From positions 1 through 44,643 of the forward strand of contig JACQYE010000085.1 in NCBI GenBank assembly GCA_016208355.1: 44,643 bases of DNA, read 5' to 3'. Under the pieces are notes generated by a model that saw only the letters and a program-made list of their open reading frames with translations, did no database searches and was not told the origin of the DNA. The position numbers and the translations under genes were made by a program. Shown piece after piece: positions 1 to 7,545 of this stretch. This stretch comes from Chloroflexota bacterium (GTDB taxonomy: Bacteria; Chloroflexota; Anaerolineae; Anaerolineales; Villigracilaceae). Positions within the stretch are counted from its first letter, which is position 1. Every line of letters begins with the position of its first letter.

Positions 1-272
1 GCGTCGGCGTTGTCTTCACCGGTGCGGTTGTGCCAGTACTTGCCCACCGGCTCGTGCGGAGCCAGTCCCTCCAGCCATTCCTCGTAATCGTGGTGCAGAC
101 CGGACTCGTCATCGTTGATGAAGACCGAGGCGGTGATGTGCATGGCGTTGACCAGGCACAATCCTTCGTGGATACCGCTTTCGAGCAGGGCTTTCTGCAC
201 ATCGGGCGTGATATTGACAAACCCACGCCGGGAGGGGAGATTGAACCAGAGTTCCTTGCGAAAGGATTTCAT
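1..272 (-). CDS. YjbQ/UPF0047 family protein, 3' end cut by the window edge
   Basis: The first 90 residues are visible. They begin [20 protein letters not shown] and continue with [17 protein letters not shown] and a [12 protein letters not shown] segment. This is the pattern of the YjbQ family (UPF0047), small trimeric proteins annotated as secondary thiamine-phosphate synthase because they can support thiamine phosphate formation; their true role is unsettled. The family is about 135-140 residues, so roughly the last third lies beyond base 1. The ATG is preceded by AAAGGTG and overlaps the TGA of the upstream membrane protein gene (ATGA), which suggests translational coupling. The family call rests on sequence pattern; its function here is inferred. 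Confidence 0.85.
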   Translation of the reverse strand, partial: MKSFRKELWFNLPSRRGFVNITPDVQKALLESGIHEGLCLVNAMHITASVFINDDESGLHHDYEEWLEGLAPHEPVGKYWHNRTGEDNAD

Positions 273-1486
273 GGGTTCACCTTTTGTGAAATTGCCGGCC
301 GAAAGAACAACTTTGGCCACCAGAGAATCAGTACCAAAATGACCATCACGAGATACGGCATGTTATATTTTAACGCCATAACCAGATTGCCCAGCAGTAA
401 AACCAGCGAGACAGCCAGCGGCAGGAGCGCGGCGGTTTTCCTCTTCATCCATCCTGCGCGAACCACAAACAGCATGACACATGTCAACGGGATCAGGAGC
501 AGGGTCAGGTCATGGTAGTGCAAATGCGGGGCGAAGAAAACCGACAGGAGCACAGCCAGACCAAAATGACGCTCGCCCAGCGCCCGGCTGCGCGCCCAGA
601 TTATGCACAGGACAATGATAGCCGCCAGATACACTCCCCAGCCGACCCAGCGGATGAGATGCGCCTCCAGGCCGGGGGCAAGGCGGGTCAGCAGGCCAAC
701 CAGGTTGACCATGGCTGATTCGTGCATCCCGTAGAATTCCCCTCCCGCGCTGACCAGCAGCAGGTCCAGGAAACCGCGCGCCCCTGCCCACCCCAACAGG
801 AGCAGGCTGAACAGTCCCAGCACCGCTGTCCCGACACAGAACCAGCCGAACACCTTTTGCCGCCGGAACAGGAAAGGAACAGCCAGCAGCACGGCGATGT
901 GCGGGCGGACGGTCGCCAGCGCCAAGCCGAGGCCTGCCAACCATTCCCGCCCGGTCAGCAAGCCGAACACCCCTAGACACAGGCCAAGCATGGTGAAAGC
1001 CGTGTCCTGCCCATTCAACAGGCTGACAAACAAAGGAAAGAAGGTAAGCATCCCGGCCGCGGCCACCCAGGCCTCGCCCTTGCTCCACCCTTCCCGCCTC
1101 AGCAACCCGGTTAAAAGCACTGCCCCGATTGCAAAAAGCGCCGCCAATACCAGCGTCCAGCGCACGAAAGATGCCACGTAGTTCCCGTTTACCAACGCCA
1201 TTAGAATTGGGACAAGATAAGGCACATGATTATAGAGAAGCACCTGCCCCGGCGCCAGGTCAAAACCGACCACGCCCTCCTGGACTGCCTGCTGCAAATC
1301 CGGCTCATAGACACGCTCCAGCCCGTCCGTCTGCGCCACCCGCCCGGCAGTGTAAAATGCAATGAAATCCGAGCCGGTCCGCTCGGAAGGGCTGGTTATC
1401 ATGCGCGTCCACAACATGGCATCAATGATGGCCAATGCGATCAGCCCACCAGCAACCAGAATGCGACGGAAATCAACGCGTTTCAT
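269..1486 (-). CDS. GT87/DUF2029-like polytopic membrane protein (copy 2)
   Basis: This 405-residue protein has about ten hydrophobic segments. It follows the plan of the DUF2029/GT87 family of polyprenyl-phosphate-sugar-dependent mannosyltransferases: an N-terminal helix, an extracytoplasmic segment with a [12 protein letters not shown] motif, a [11 protein letters not shown] motif near residue 155 and [13 protein letters not shown] near residue 325. Acidic residues early in the first outer loop are typical of GT-C enzymes. It is a tandem paralogue of the upstream gene: both contain [12 protein letters not shown] and NLVGLL.RLAPGLE. Its start overlaps the end of that gene by 14 nt, and its stop overlaps the yjbQ start. 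Substrate and acceptor cannot be read from the sequence. Confidence 0.8.
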   Translation of the reverse strand: MKRVDFRRILVAGGLIALAIIDAMLWTRMITSPSERTGSDFIAFYTAGRVAQTDGLERVYEPDLQQAVQEGVVGFDLAPGQVLLYNHVPYLVPILMALVNGNYVASFVRWTLVLAALFAIGAVLLTGLLRREGWSKGEAWVAAAGMLTFFPLFVSLLNGQDTAFTMLGLCLGVFGLLTGREWLAGLGLALATVRPHIAVLLAVPFLFRRQKVFGWFCVGTAVLGLFSLLLLGWAGARGFLDLLLVSAGGEFYGMHESAMVNLVGLLTRLAPGLEAHLIRWVGWGVYLAAIIVLCIIWARSRALGERHFGLAVLLSVFFAPHLHYHDLTLLLIPLTCVMLFVVRAGWMKRKTAALLPLAVSLVLLLGNLVMALKYNMPYLVMVILVLILWWPKLFFRPAISQKVNP

Positions 1487-2657
1487 ACCACATCGTTGAC
1501 AATGGCAAGATGACCATCAACAAGTAGGGGACGGTAAACCGTGCCGGGTCCCAGAATTCGCTGAACAACATGACGGTCGAGGCTACCATCGGCAAGGCCG
1601 CGGCGCGCGTGACCGTCAACCTGCCGCGTCTGACGGCGGCGATTCCCAACCCGATAAGTGGGACGGCCAGCAGCGCCAGGTCGTGGTAGTGCAAATGTGG
1701 TGAGGCGAATAAGCCCAGGGTCACAGCCAGTGCGAGATGCCAGGTTTTGATCGTTTTCGAGAATCCCCACAGCGCACACAGACCGAGCAGCGCTCCAACG
1801 TAGAGTCCCCAGCCTATGGTGTGGACGAGTTCAAGGTCCAGGCCCGGGGCAAGACGCAGCAGCAGGCCCACCAGATTGAACATGGCTTCTTCCCCCATCC
1901 CATAACCCTGTCCGCCAGCGGATAAGGTCAGGATGTGAAAATAGTCCTGAACGCCCGCCCAACCCACCTGGACAAAACTATACAGGCCGAGGATAGCGGC
2001 TCCCAGGCAGAACCAGCCAAATACCTTTTGCCGCCGGAACAGGAATGGCAGGGCCAGCAAGAGCGCCACCTGTGGACGTATCAACGTCAGCGACAGGCCA
2101 AGGCCCCCCAGCCGGTCGTCTTCTCGGGCGAAGCCGGAGAACCATAACATCCCGCCGAGGAGCAGGAGGGCAGAGTCTTGACCTTTCAGAATGCTTATAA
2201 AAAGCGGCTCGAAAAACAACACGCCTGCTAGCGCAATAATAACTTGCGAACGCGTCCAGCCGTTTTGGGTAAGCGTCCTTCCCAGCGCAGGCAGACCGGA
2301 AACAACCAGCAGAGCGAGGAAAACAGCGAAGGATACGTAAGCCGGTCGGTAGTCCAGACCGGAGAAGAACAAGGCCACCGGATGCAAAAACGGAGGATGA
2401 TTGGGGAGGAAGATCTGTTGTGCGCCGACGGGCGAACCCGTCACTTCGGCTTGCGCAACAGCCTCGAGGTCCAAGTCGTAAACAGCATCCAGGCCATGGT
2501 CACGCGCCACGCGCCCAAGCGCATAGTAGAACAGGAAGTCTGCCCCTTCCAGTTTCCCATCCACCTGTATATAAGACGCCATCAGCAGTCCATACGTGAT
2601 GAGCAGGATGGAGAAAACAGCGATAAGCAGAAGCAGGCCGGGACGGACGCGTTTCAT
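1473..2657 (-). CDS. GT87/DUF2029-like polytopic membrane protein (copy 1)
   Basis: This is a 394-residue multi-pass membrane protein of the same family as its downstream neighbour. The motifs include GADFLFYYALGRVARDHGLD, SILKGQDSALLLLGG, LTLIRPQVALLLALPFLF and [12 protein letters not shown]. The ATG at 2657 (MKRVRPGLLLLIAV) is chosen because it gives a basic N-terminus followed at once by a membrane helix. A start 20 codons earlier would overlap the preceding DUF4342 gene by 50 nt with no better ribosome site. GAGAAAG lies upstream of the chosen ATG. The likely role is transfer of a sugar from a lipid-linked donor to an envelope glycan, known from the family only. Confidence 0.8.
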   Translation of the reverse strand: MKRVRPGLLLLIAVFSILLITYGLLMASYIQVDGKLEGADFLFYYALGRVARDHGLDAVYDLDLEAVAQAEVTGSPVGAQQIFLPNHPPFLHPVALFFSGLDYRPAYVSFAVFLALLVVSGLPALGRTLTQNGWTRSQVIIALAGVLFFEPLFISILKGQDSALLLLGGMLWFSGFAREDDRLGGLGLSLTLIRPQVALLLALPFLFRRQKVFGWFCLGAAILGLYSFVQVGWAGVQDYFHILTLSAGGQGYGMGEEAMFNLVGLLLRLAPGLDLELVHTIGWGLYVGALLGLCALWGFSKTIKTWHLALAVTLGLFASPHLHYHDLALLAVPLIGLGIAAVRRGRLTVTRAAALPMVASTVMLFSEFWDPARFTVPYLLMVILPLSTMWYETR

Positions 2658-2667
2658 GTTCGCTTTC

Positions 2668-2913
2668 TCAGGCCTCTTTTTCCACCACCACGGTTGCCTC
2701 GGTAATGAGCGCGGCAATCGCCCCTACTGCCGCCAGGGTGGGCGCCAGCACGAAGCCCACCACGCCGAACGTCAGCGGGAACTCGATCAGGACTTTACCA
2801 TCTTTATCTTTGATAATCACCCTGCGGATGTTGCCTTCGTGGATGATCTCTTTGACCTTGGCAAGCAATTCCTCGCCGTTGACGTGAAACTCTTCCGTAC
2901 GGGATTCAGACAT
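2668..2913 (-). CDS. DUF4342 domain protein
   Basis: This 81-residue protein begins MSESRTEEFHVNGEELLAKV. An alpha-helical first third carries the family-like stretch EGNIRRVIIKDKDGKVLIE, followed by a hydrophobic C-terminal segment (GVVGFVLAPTLAAVGAIAAL). This is the DUF4342 architecture, a small membrane-associated family of unknown function common in Firmicutes and Chloroflexi. The start at 2913 has AAGGAG eight nt upstream and is preferred to an in-frame ATG 12 codons earlier. It lies 10 nt upstream of the GT87 pair and probably begins that operon. Confidence 0.85.
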   Translation of the reverse strand: MSESRTEEFHVNGEELLAKVKEIIHEGNIRRVIIKDKDGKVLIEFPLTFGVVGFVLAPTLAAVGAIAALITEATVVVEKEA

Positions 2914-2992
2914 GGGAATCTCCTTCTTGAGCAATGTACCACTCACCAAACTTTGTTTTCAATTATCGCACAATTTACCCTGAATAGGTCAG

Positions 2993-3853
2993 TCAACCCG
3001 GCAGTCCGCACATCTGCGCCGAGATTTCCCACAAGCGGCGCGCCGCGTCCGGGTCGAGGGCATAAGGGTTGGGGGCTTTGACAACACCATGCTTCCAGTA
3101 GATTTCTTGAGAGCCCTGAATGGACGGCTCCACTGCCAGGAAAACTACACCCTGCGCAGATTCCTCCGGAGGGATGCCGCCGCGGCGGCGGCGCGCCCAG
3201 ACCCAACGCATCAGCAGCGGGTTACCTTTGAACCCCATGTCAGTGAAAACCAACCCCGGGTCTGCGGCAAAGGCGCGGACAGTCGAGTCCGACCCCAGCC
3301 TGCGGTTCAGTTCGGCAGTAAAAAGGACATTGCATAGTTTGGTCTGTTTGTAGGCCAGCAAACCGTTATAACCGCGGCGCAGTTGCAAGTCGTTCCAGCG
3401 CAGGTGGGTATGGTAATGCGACCCGGAACTAACGGTGACAACCCTGGCAAAAGGGGGAGCCTGCAAAAGCGGGAGCAATTCCCGAGTCAAGAGGAATGGA
3501 GCAAGATGGTTGACAGCCCACTGCATCTCAAAACCTTCCCGGGTCGCTGCGCGCCGGTAGGTAAAAGTCCCGGCATTGTTGACCAGCCCATCCAGCGCGG
3601 CCACACGCTCACGCACCATCCCAGCCAATTTACGAACTTCGGCCTGGACCGAGAGATCTGCCACACCCATCCAGACCTGGCCGCCTCCCTCTAGCGCCAC
3701 CAGGCGTCCTTCAGCCTCGGCGCAGCGTTCCGCCGAATGCCCCACCCCCAGTACATTGGCCCCGCGCCGGGCAAGTTCCTCCGCCGCTGCCAGCCCAATC
3801 CCGGAGGTTGCGCCGGTGATGAGGTAGGTTTTTCCAACGAGCGTTGATCCCAT
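2993..3853 (-). CDS. Short-chain dehydrogenase/reductase, retinol-dehydrogenase-like
   Basis: This is a 286-residue NAD(P)-dependent oxidoreductase with a Rossmann fold. Visible motifs are TGATSGIG (residues 13-20, cofactor binding), NNAG (92-95), the VSS catalytic serine region (141-143) and YKQTK (Tyr168, Lys172). The size and the FTDMGFKG region after the active site fit classical SDRs close to retinol dehydrogenase and WW-domain oxidoreductase homologues, but the substrate cannot be deduced. The ATG follows GAGG at a suitable distance. A strong hairpin terminator lies just upstream, so this gene starts a new transcription unit. Confidence 0.85.
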   Translation of the reverse strand: MGSTLVGKTYLITGATSGIGLAAAEELARRGANVLGVGHSAERCAEAEGRLVALEGGGQVWMGVADLSVQAEVRKLAGMVRERVAALDGLVNNAGTFTYRRAATREGFEMQWAVNHLAPFLLTRELLPLLQAPPFARVVTVSSGSHYHTHLRWNDLQLRRGYNGLLAYKQTKLCNVLFTAELNRRLGSDSTVRAFAADPGLVFTDMGFKGNPLLMRWVWARRRRGGIPPEESAQGVVFLAVEPSIQGSQEIYWKHGVVKAPNPYALDPDAARRLWEISAQMCGLPG

Positions 3854-3881
3854 AGAAATTCCTCATCTCATTTTACATGGT

Positions 3882-3919
3882 TAAAAACTGCCCCCGCAGG
3901 TGGAGCAACCCGCGGGGGC
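3882..3919 (-). terminator. Rho-independent terminator upstream of the SDR gene
   Basis: Read on the minus strand, GCCCCCGC pairs with GCGGGGGC around a short loop that can add three more pairs. The stem is followed by AGTTTTTAA. It would end transcripts of the 4067-6274 cluster before the dehydrogenase gene. Confidence 0.75.
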
Positions 3920-3942
3920 GTTCGCCAAAGGAGGAGACAGTG

Positions 3943-3966
3943 ATGAGCAAGTTGGAGGTGTCCTAG
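3943..3966 (+). other. Seven-codon mini-ORF with a perfect Shine-Dalgarno sequence
   Basis: The frame ATG to TAG encodes MSKLEVS. AAAGGAGG (3927-3934) lies eight nt upstream, the strongest ribosome site in the window. GGAGAC (3933-3938) and GTCTCC (3971-3976) could pair around it. No plus-strand gene follows for 15 kb, so it may be chance or part of a small RNA. It sits in the otherwise empty 213-nt interval between the SDR gene and the next minus-strand gene. Confidence 0.25.
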
Positions 3967-4066
3967 TCCCGTCTCCGCACATATAATAGCCTATCTGGCG
4001 TGCAGACAATAGAGCGTAAAGTCATCCATTAATAGTGACAAACTTCACAAGATACTTTTCGTCCGG

Positions 4067-4714
4067 TTATCTCTTTGCTTTGGAGATGCTCGAAAGTAAG
4101 GCCAGTCGCGGGTCTTTTTCGGGCTGGCGCTGTGACTCCATCCACGCACTACGGAAACTTTCCAGCTCGGTGCTGAATTTGATCCAGTCTGGCACGAGCA
4201 GGGCCAGGCGCGGGGTTTTATCGGGGAAGAAGAGCGGGGAAAGGAATAGACTCAGAGCCGTGCGAGAAAGAGGCAGCCCATTCAGGTCGAGGACGATGGC
4301 GGTGGATTTTATCAAAGGTCGAAGGATTGCCCGCTTGCGTTTGTATTGCACAAGGGGGAAAAGGCGCGCCATTTCCATACTGGAAGCCTGTCGGATGCGG
4401 CGATAGGAAATCTTAAGCCGCAGGAAAGGAGTCACCAGCCGCAGGTGGTTGTCGAACGGCTGAACATAGGCAGATTTCCGTATGGTGACGAGGAAAATAG
4501 CCAGTAAAACTGCAAACGCGCCCACACTGCCCACCATCCACACGGAGGATTCTGGCACATCATAAGCAATATTTTCCGCCAGGAAGCGTGGAAGATAGCC
4601 CAATCCGAGCGCAAGGGTAAGCATGATGGCCCCAATCCCAAATATAATGCGCCACCAGCGGTTGAGGATATGAATGTACAACACCAGCCGGTGACGGCCG
4701 CCAGAGTGGAGCAC
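4067..4714 (-). CDS. Unknown membrane protein with a C-terminal cytoplasmic domain
   Basis: This 215-residue protein was not recognised. It has two predicted membrane helices (about residues 20-42 and 60-80, the latter VWMVGSVGAFAVLLAIFLV). These are followed by a soluble region of about 130 residues with alternating beta-like segments (HLRLVTPFLRLKISYRRIRQ, TAIVLDLNGLPLS) and a basic C-terminus. Two helices followed by a beta-rich domain recall bacterial PH-domain membrane proteins, but this is only a shape resemblance. It starts 3 nt after the translin-family gene and is very probably cotranscribed with it. Confidence 0.7.
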   Translation of the reverse strand: MLHSGGRHRLVLYIHILNRWWRIIFGIGAIMLTLALGLGYLPRFLAENIAYDVPESSVWMVGSVGAFAVLLAIFLVTIRKSAYVQPFDNHLRLVTPFLRLKISYRRIRQASSMEMARLFPLVQYKRKRAILRPLIKSTAIVLDLNGLPLSRTALSLFLSPLFFPDKTPRLALLVPDWIKFSTELESFRSAWMESQRQPEKDPRLALLSSISKAKR

Positions 4715-4717
4715 GGG

Positions 4718-5401
4718 TTACTCCTCCTCCGGAGGCAGGGAAGGGTGAGAGCCACCGGGGAACGATTCGCCGCCAGGCATCTGCTGCACCAGTTTTGAGA
4801 TGGAACGCTCAAGATGTTCACCCCGCAGGCTGAAGGTCACATCGCCGCGTGTGCGTTCGATGATGGAGCGGGCAACGTCCGTCTGGCGACGCAAGCCGTA
4901 GGTGATGGCATCCGGGTAGTCCATTGTAACCAGCACAGAAAAGATGTCATCCATGTGGCCGAGCAGGAGTTCCACCTCCTCCGAATAGCCGTGGCGGAGG
5001 ATGTCGAGGATGCGGCGGCGCAGTTCGCCGACGGCTTCGGACAGCCCGTTCAGGTAGGTGTGGGGAACGATGCCCAGTTCCTGCGGGGTGGGCAGGGGCT
5101 GGCGGCGGATGAGGGCGCAGGTGATATTGGCTTCAGCGTATTCCTTGAGGGCATCCTGAGTGTAACCGGAGTGGTAGAGGTCAGGATAAGGTTCCAGGCC
5201 AGTGCGCAGCGCAGCAGCAAGACGGGCGGCTTCATCGAGATGGTTTTGCATCACATCCGTCTCCTCGCGGTGGACGGCGCGGATGGCAAGAGCGCATTCA
5301 CGCGTCAGGGCGCGCGCCTGTGTAAGGGCTTTATCGCGGGCGGAGGTCTGTTCGTCGAAGTCGCGGCGGATGGTTTCGGCTATTTGTTCGAGTTTTTTCA
5401 T
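4718..5401 (-). CDS. Translin-family protein
   Basis: This 227-residue, largely alpha-helical protein resembles translin (PF01997). It has an N-terminal helix MKKLEQIAETIRRDFDEQTS, a central YTQDALKEYAEANITCALI segment, then YLNGLSEAVGELRRRILDIL and a C-terminal YGLRRQTDVARSIIERTRGD. These match the translin spacing of an EY.EA helix, a YL.G..D..GELRR helix and an LRRK.D..R helix. Eukaryotic and archaeal translins form ring-shaped octamers that bind single-stranded DNA or RNA; bacterial members are little studied. The start at 5401 is chosen because the longer frame would run back through the terminator hairpin at 5421-5448. The C-terminus ends in a proline- and glutamate-rich tail. Confidence 0.7.
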   Translation of the reverse strand: MKKLEQIAETIRRDFDEQTSARDKALTQARALTRECALAIRAVHREETDVMQNHLDEAARLAAALRTGLEPYPDLYHSGYTQDALKEYAEANITCALIRRQPLPTPQELGIVPHTYLNGLSEAVGELRRRILDILRHGYSEEVELLLGHMDDIFSVLVTMDYPDAITYGLRRQTDVARSIIERTRGDVTFSLRGEHLERSISKLVQQMPGGESFPGGSHPSLPPEEE

Positions 5402-5420
5402 AATCGTCCATTCGAGGAAA

Positions 5421-5448
5421 GGGACACGGAAACTCGTTCCCGTGTCCC
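5421..5448 (-). terminator. Hairpin between DUF3467 and translin-family genes
   Basis: A 9-bp perfect stem (GGGACACGG / CCGTGTCCC) is followed on the minus strand only by TTTCC. It is either a weak terminator or attenuator after the ssb-DUF3467 unit, or one of the small palindromes scattered through the window. Confidence 0.45.
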
Positions 5449-5461
5449 TCAATTCAGGTGG

Positions 5462-5827
5462 TCAGGTGGTCTTGGGCGGCTCTTTAGGCGGTTCTTTGGG
5501 CGGTTCGCCGGGCGGCGGCTGGAAAGGCCGGAAGAGCGAATCGGCCAGGGTCGGCCCGCCGCTGGGAAGTTTGATCGGCCCAAAAGTGGTTTCAAAACGG
5601 GCAATATTTTCAGTCAGAGCCTGGGCAAACAATTTGATACCGATGGGTGTCATGATGACCCGCGAGGTAACCGTGGCTTTTCCTTCGCCGGGCAGGAGGC
5701 GGGCAAAATCAAGCACGAACTCGGCCGGGGCGTGGGCAATGAGCGCCAGGTTGGCGTAGGCGGGCTGGAGGTCCGGGGGCACTTCGATACCAATCTGCTG
5801 GGGTTGTTTGGGAGGGGGCAGGGCCAT
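5462..5827 (-). CDS. DUF3467 domain protein
   Basis: This 121-residue protein carries the DUF3467 signature: PAYANLALIAHAPAEFVLDF at about residues 22-41, a PGEGKATVTSRVIMTP segment and a helix with ALTENIARFETTFG. The last 20 residues are a low-complexity PPGEPPKEPPKEPPK tail. The function of the family is not established. It starts 12 nt after the ssb stop, so it is cotranscribed with the single-stranded DNA-binding protein. Confidence 0.85.
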   Translation of the reverse strand: MALPPPKQPQQIGIEVPPDLQPAYANLALIAHAPAEFVLDFARLLPGEGKATVTSRVIMTPIGIKLFAQALTENIARFETTFGPIKLPSGGPTLADSLFRPFQPPPGEPPKEPPKEPPKTT

Positions 5828-5839
5828 TGTGTCTGTATC

Positions 5840-6274
5840 CTAAAAGGGAATGTTCTCGTCGCCTTCGCCGCCGAAAGAGCCTTCTTCCGCTGGCGCAGCG
5901 CCACCCGCGCCGGGCTCACTGGCCTCGCCACGGGAGGAGAGGAAGCGCACGGTTTGGGCAGAGACTTCAAAGGAGGCACGCGGCTGGCCGTCCTGGCCGG
6001 TCCAAATACGCGGACCTCCAGAGTTGGCATCGGCGGTCAGGCGTCCTTCCACCAACACTTTGGAACCCTTTTTAAGGTACTGGTTGCAAGTCTCAGCCAT
6101 CTTGCCCCAGGCAGATACGCGGAACCAGATGGTCTCTTTGATGGTTTCGCCGTTGTTGTTGGTCCACTGCCGGTTGGTGGCAACGGAGAAAGAGGTAACC
6201 GCCTGGCCGGTGGGGGTGTAACGCATTTCAGGGTCGCGGCCAAGGTTACCAGCGAGGATAATGGTTTGGAACAT
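5840..6274 (-). CDS. ssb: Single-stranded DNA-binding protein
   Basis: This 144-residue SSB has an OB fold at about residues 1-108 (MFQTIILAGNLGRDPEMRYT, WFRVSAWGKMAETCNQYLKK, GSKVLVEGRLTAD). A glycine- and acid-rich linker follows, ending in DENIPF, the acidic tip that recruits replication and repair partners. AAAGGAG lies at normal distance before the ATG. Because it sits with DUF3467 and a translin-like gene and not with rpsF/rpsR, this is probably not the classical ribosomal-operon copy. Whether it is the only SSB cannot be told from the window. Confidence 0.93.
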   Translation of the reverse strand: MFQTIILAGNLGRDPEMRYTPTGQAVTSFSVATNRQWTNNNGETIKETIWFRVSAWGKMAETCNQYLKKGSKVLVEGRLTADANSGGPRIWTGQDGQPRASFEVSAQTVRFLSSRGEASEPGAGGAAPAEEGSFGGEGDENIPF

Positions 6275-6300
6275 GGGGAATCTCCTTTGGGGTTCAGGGT

Positions 6301-6341
6301 ACCGCCGTAACGCGGCGGTGCGAAAATAGTAAGGCTATTTT
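6301..6341 (-). terminator. Two small hairpins between the phosphodiesterase-like gene and ssb
   Basis: AAAATAG/CTATTTT (6323-6341) and ACCGCCG/CGGCGGT (6301-6319) form adjacent stems in the 70-nt gap. The first, met first on the minus strand, could end the upstream transcript. The second sits in the ssb leader. Confidence 0.4.
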
Positions 6342-6344
6342 ACA

Positions 6345-7541
6345 TCACATTTCCCACAGCAAAAGAGGAATTTCCATCTCCTGCGGGGTTAATCCCCCGT
6401 GGTGCCCGTAATATTTCTGAACGAATTTATCTTTCTCATACCACCAGACCGCCTCGCCGCGATACGGCAGGATGACCAGGTCGCCGACGCGGGAACGGAA
6501 GGCGGGTGAGACCTGAGGCCCGAACCAGCCATCCTCGATCATCCCAGCCACTTCACGGACTTCGGCCTTGCCTTCCAAGCGAGAAGCGAGGAACACCCGG
6601 GCCTCTTCCAGCCTCCCTTCCCGGATGTAGAGGAAAAAATCCCGGCAGGAGCCGCCAGGGATGATGGGATTCCCGGCGTGGTCGGTGCGCAGGAAATCCG
6701 TCACTCCGGCGAAGCGCGGGTCGGTGTTGATGTAGACGGTCGTCTGCGGGTCAACTTCCGCTTGCCCGTGGTCAGCAGTGAGCAGGAACAGGGTCTTACC
6801 CTTCGGGCGGACGGCGCTCCTGAAGATGTGTTCCATCGTCAGCAGCAAGGACTGGATTTCGGCAGTCGTCTGCGGGGCATCCGGGCCGTAGTCATGGCTG
6901 ACGGCATCTATTTTCTCGTAGTAGAGATAATAATATGCTGGCGGGGCAGTCTTGGCCAAGGCTTCCCCAAGATTGACCAGGCCTTCAGGGAGGGTCTTGT
7001 AGCCGAAGGCTTGCGCGCCCTTGAACATCGCGTTGGAGTAAGTGGAGGGAGTGTACTCACGGTGCTGGAAGATGGTTGACTTCACACCTTGATTGGAAAG
7101 AGAATTGTAAATTGTGTGCTTCGGGAAAATTACTTTCGGGCTGACATTCACTCTTTTCAGCGTGTCGCGTTCCACCGTCCCGGCGAAGGAGAACAACAGC
7201 GGCGCAATGACGGCGTCCAACGCAGGCTCGTAGTAGTTCCACTCGAAGACGCCATGCTCACCCACCGTCTGTCCGGTGTGGATGGTGGTGATGTGGGCAG
7301 CGGTAGTGGACGGGAACTGCGCGGTCAATTTTTCCACTGTTCCTGCGCTGGTAACCCATTTCAAAAAGGGGGCCTCTTGAAACTTCTCGAAGAAGCGCCA
7401 GCCGAATCCATCCACCAGGAAGAGCACCACCGCGTCATAACGGCGGGCAGTCAACAGGTCCGCGATGCGCTGCGGGAGGGAGGCGAAGCCACCAGAGTCG
7501 TAGCGGGGTTTCAGGAAAGGAGCAGCCGGGAATTTTTCCAA
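6345..7541 (-). CDS. Alkaline-phosphatase-superfamily phosphodiesterase/pyrophosphatase
   Basis: This 398-residue protein has the type I phosphodiesterase/nucleotide pyrophosphatase fold (PF01663). Metal and catalytic motifs are visible: FLVDGFGWRF (Asp44), FPSTTAAHITTIHTG with the likely nucleophile Thr79 or Thr80, IDAVSHDYG (Asp212, His216), TADHGQ (Asp257, His258) and GHHGG near the C-terminus. No signal peptide is seen, so it probably acts in the cytoplasm. It starts 4 nt after the FemAB-like gene, so the two are in one operon. This suggests a role in envelope or phospho-ester metabolism, but the substrate is unknown. Confidence 0.85.
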   Translation of the reverse strand: MEKFPAAPFLKPRYDSGGFASLPQRIADLLTARRYDAVVLFLVDGFGWRFFEKFQEAPFLKWVTSAGTVEKLTAQFPSTTAAHITTIHTGQTVGEHGVFEWNYYEPALDAVIAPLLFSFAGTVERDTLKRVNVSPKVIFPKHTIYNSLSNQGVKSTIFQHREYTPSTYSNAMFKGAQAFGYKTLPEGLVNLGEALAKTAPPAYYYLYYEKIDAVSHDYGPDAPQTTAEIQSLLLTMEHIFRSAVRPKGKTLFLLTADHGQAEVDPQTTVYINTDPRFAGVTDFLRTDHAGNPIIPGGSCRDFFLYIREGRLEEARVFLASRLEGKAEVREVAGMIEDGWFGPQVSPAFRSRVGDLVILPYRGEAVWWYEKDKFVQKYYGHHGGLTPQEMEIPLLLWEM

Positions 7542-7545
7542 CTCG

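Noticed and set aside
2668-2949. Longer DUF4342 start at 2949
   Set aside because: The internal ATG at 2913 has an AAGGAG site and matches the family length.
4814-6310. 498-codon plus-strand ORF
   Set aside because: It is antisense to the translin-family, DUF3467 and ssb genes, which have clear family motifs. Its own sequence is low-complexity G/R/F-rich.
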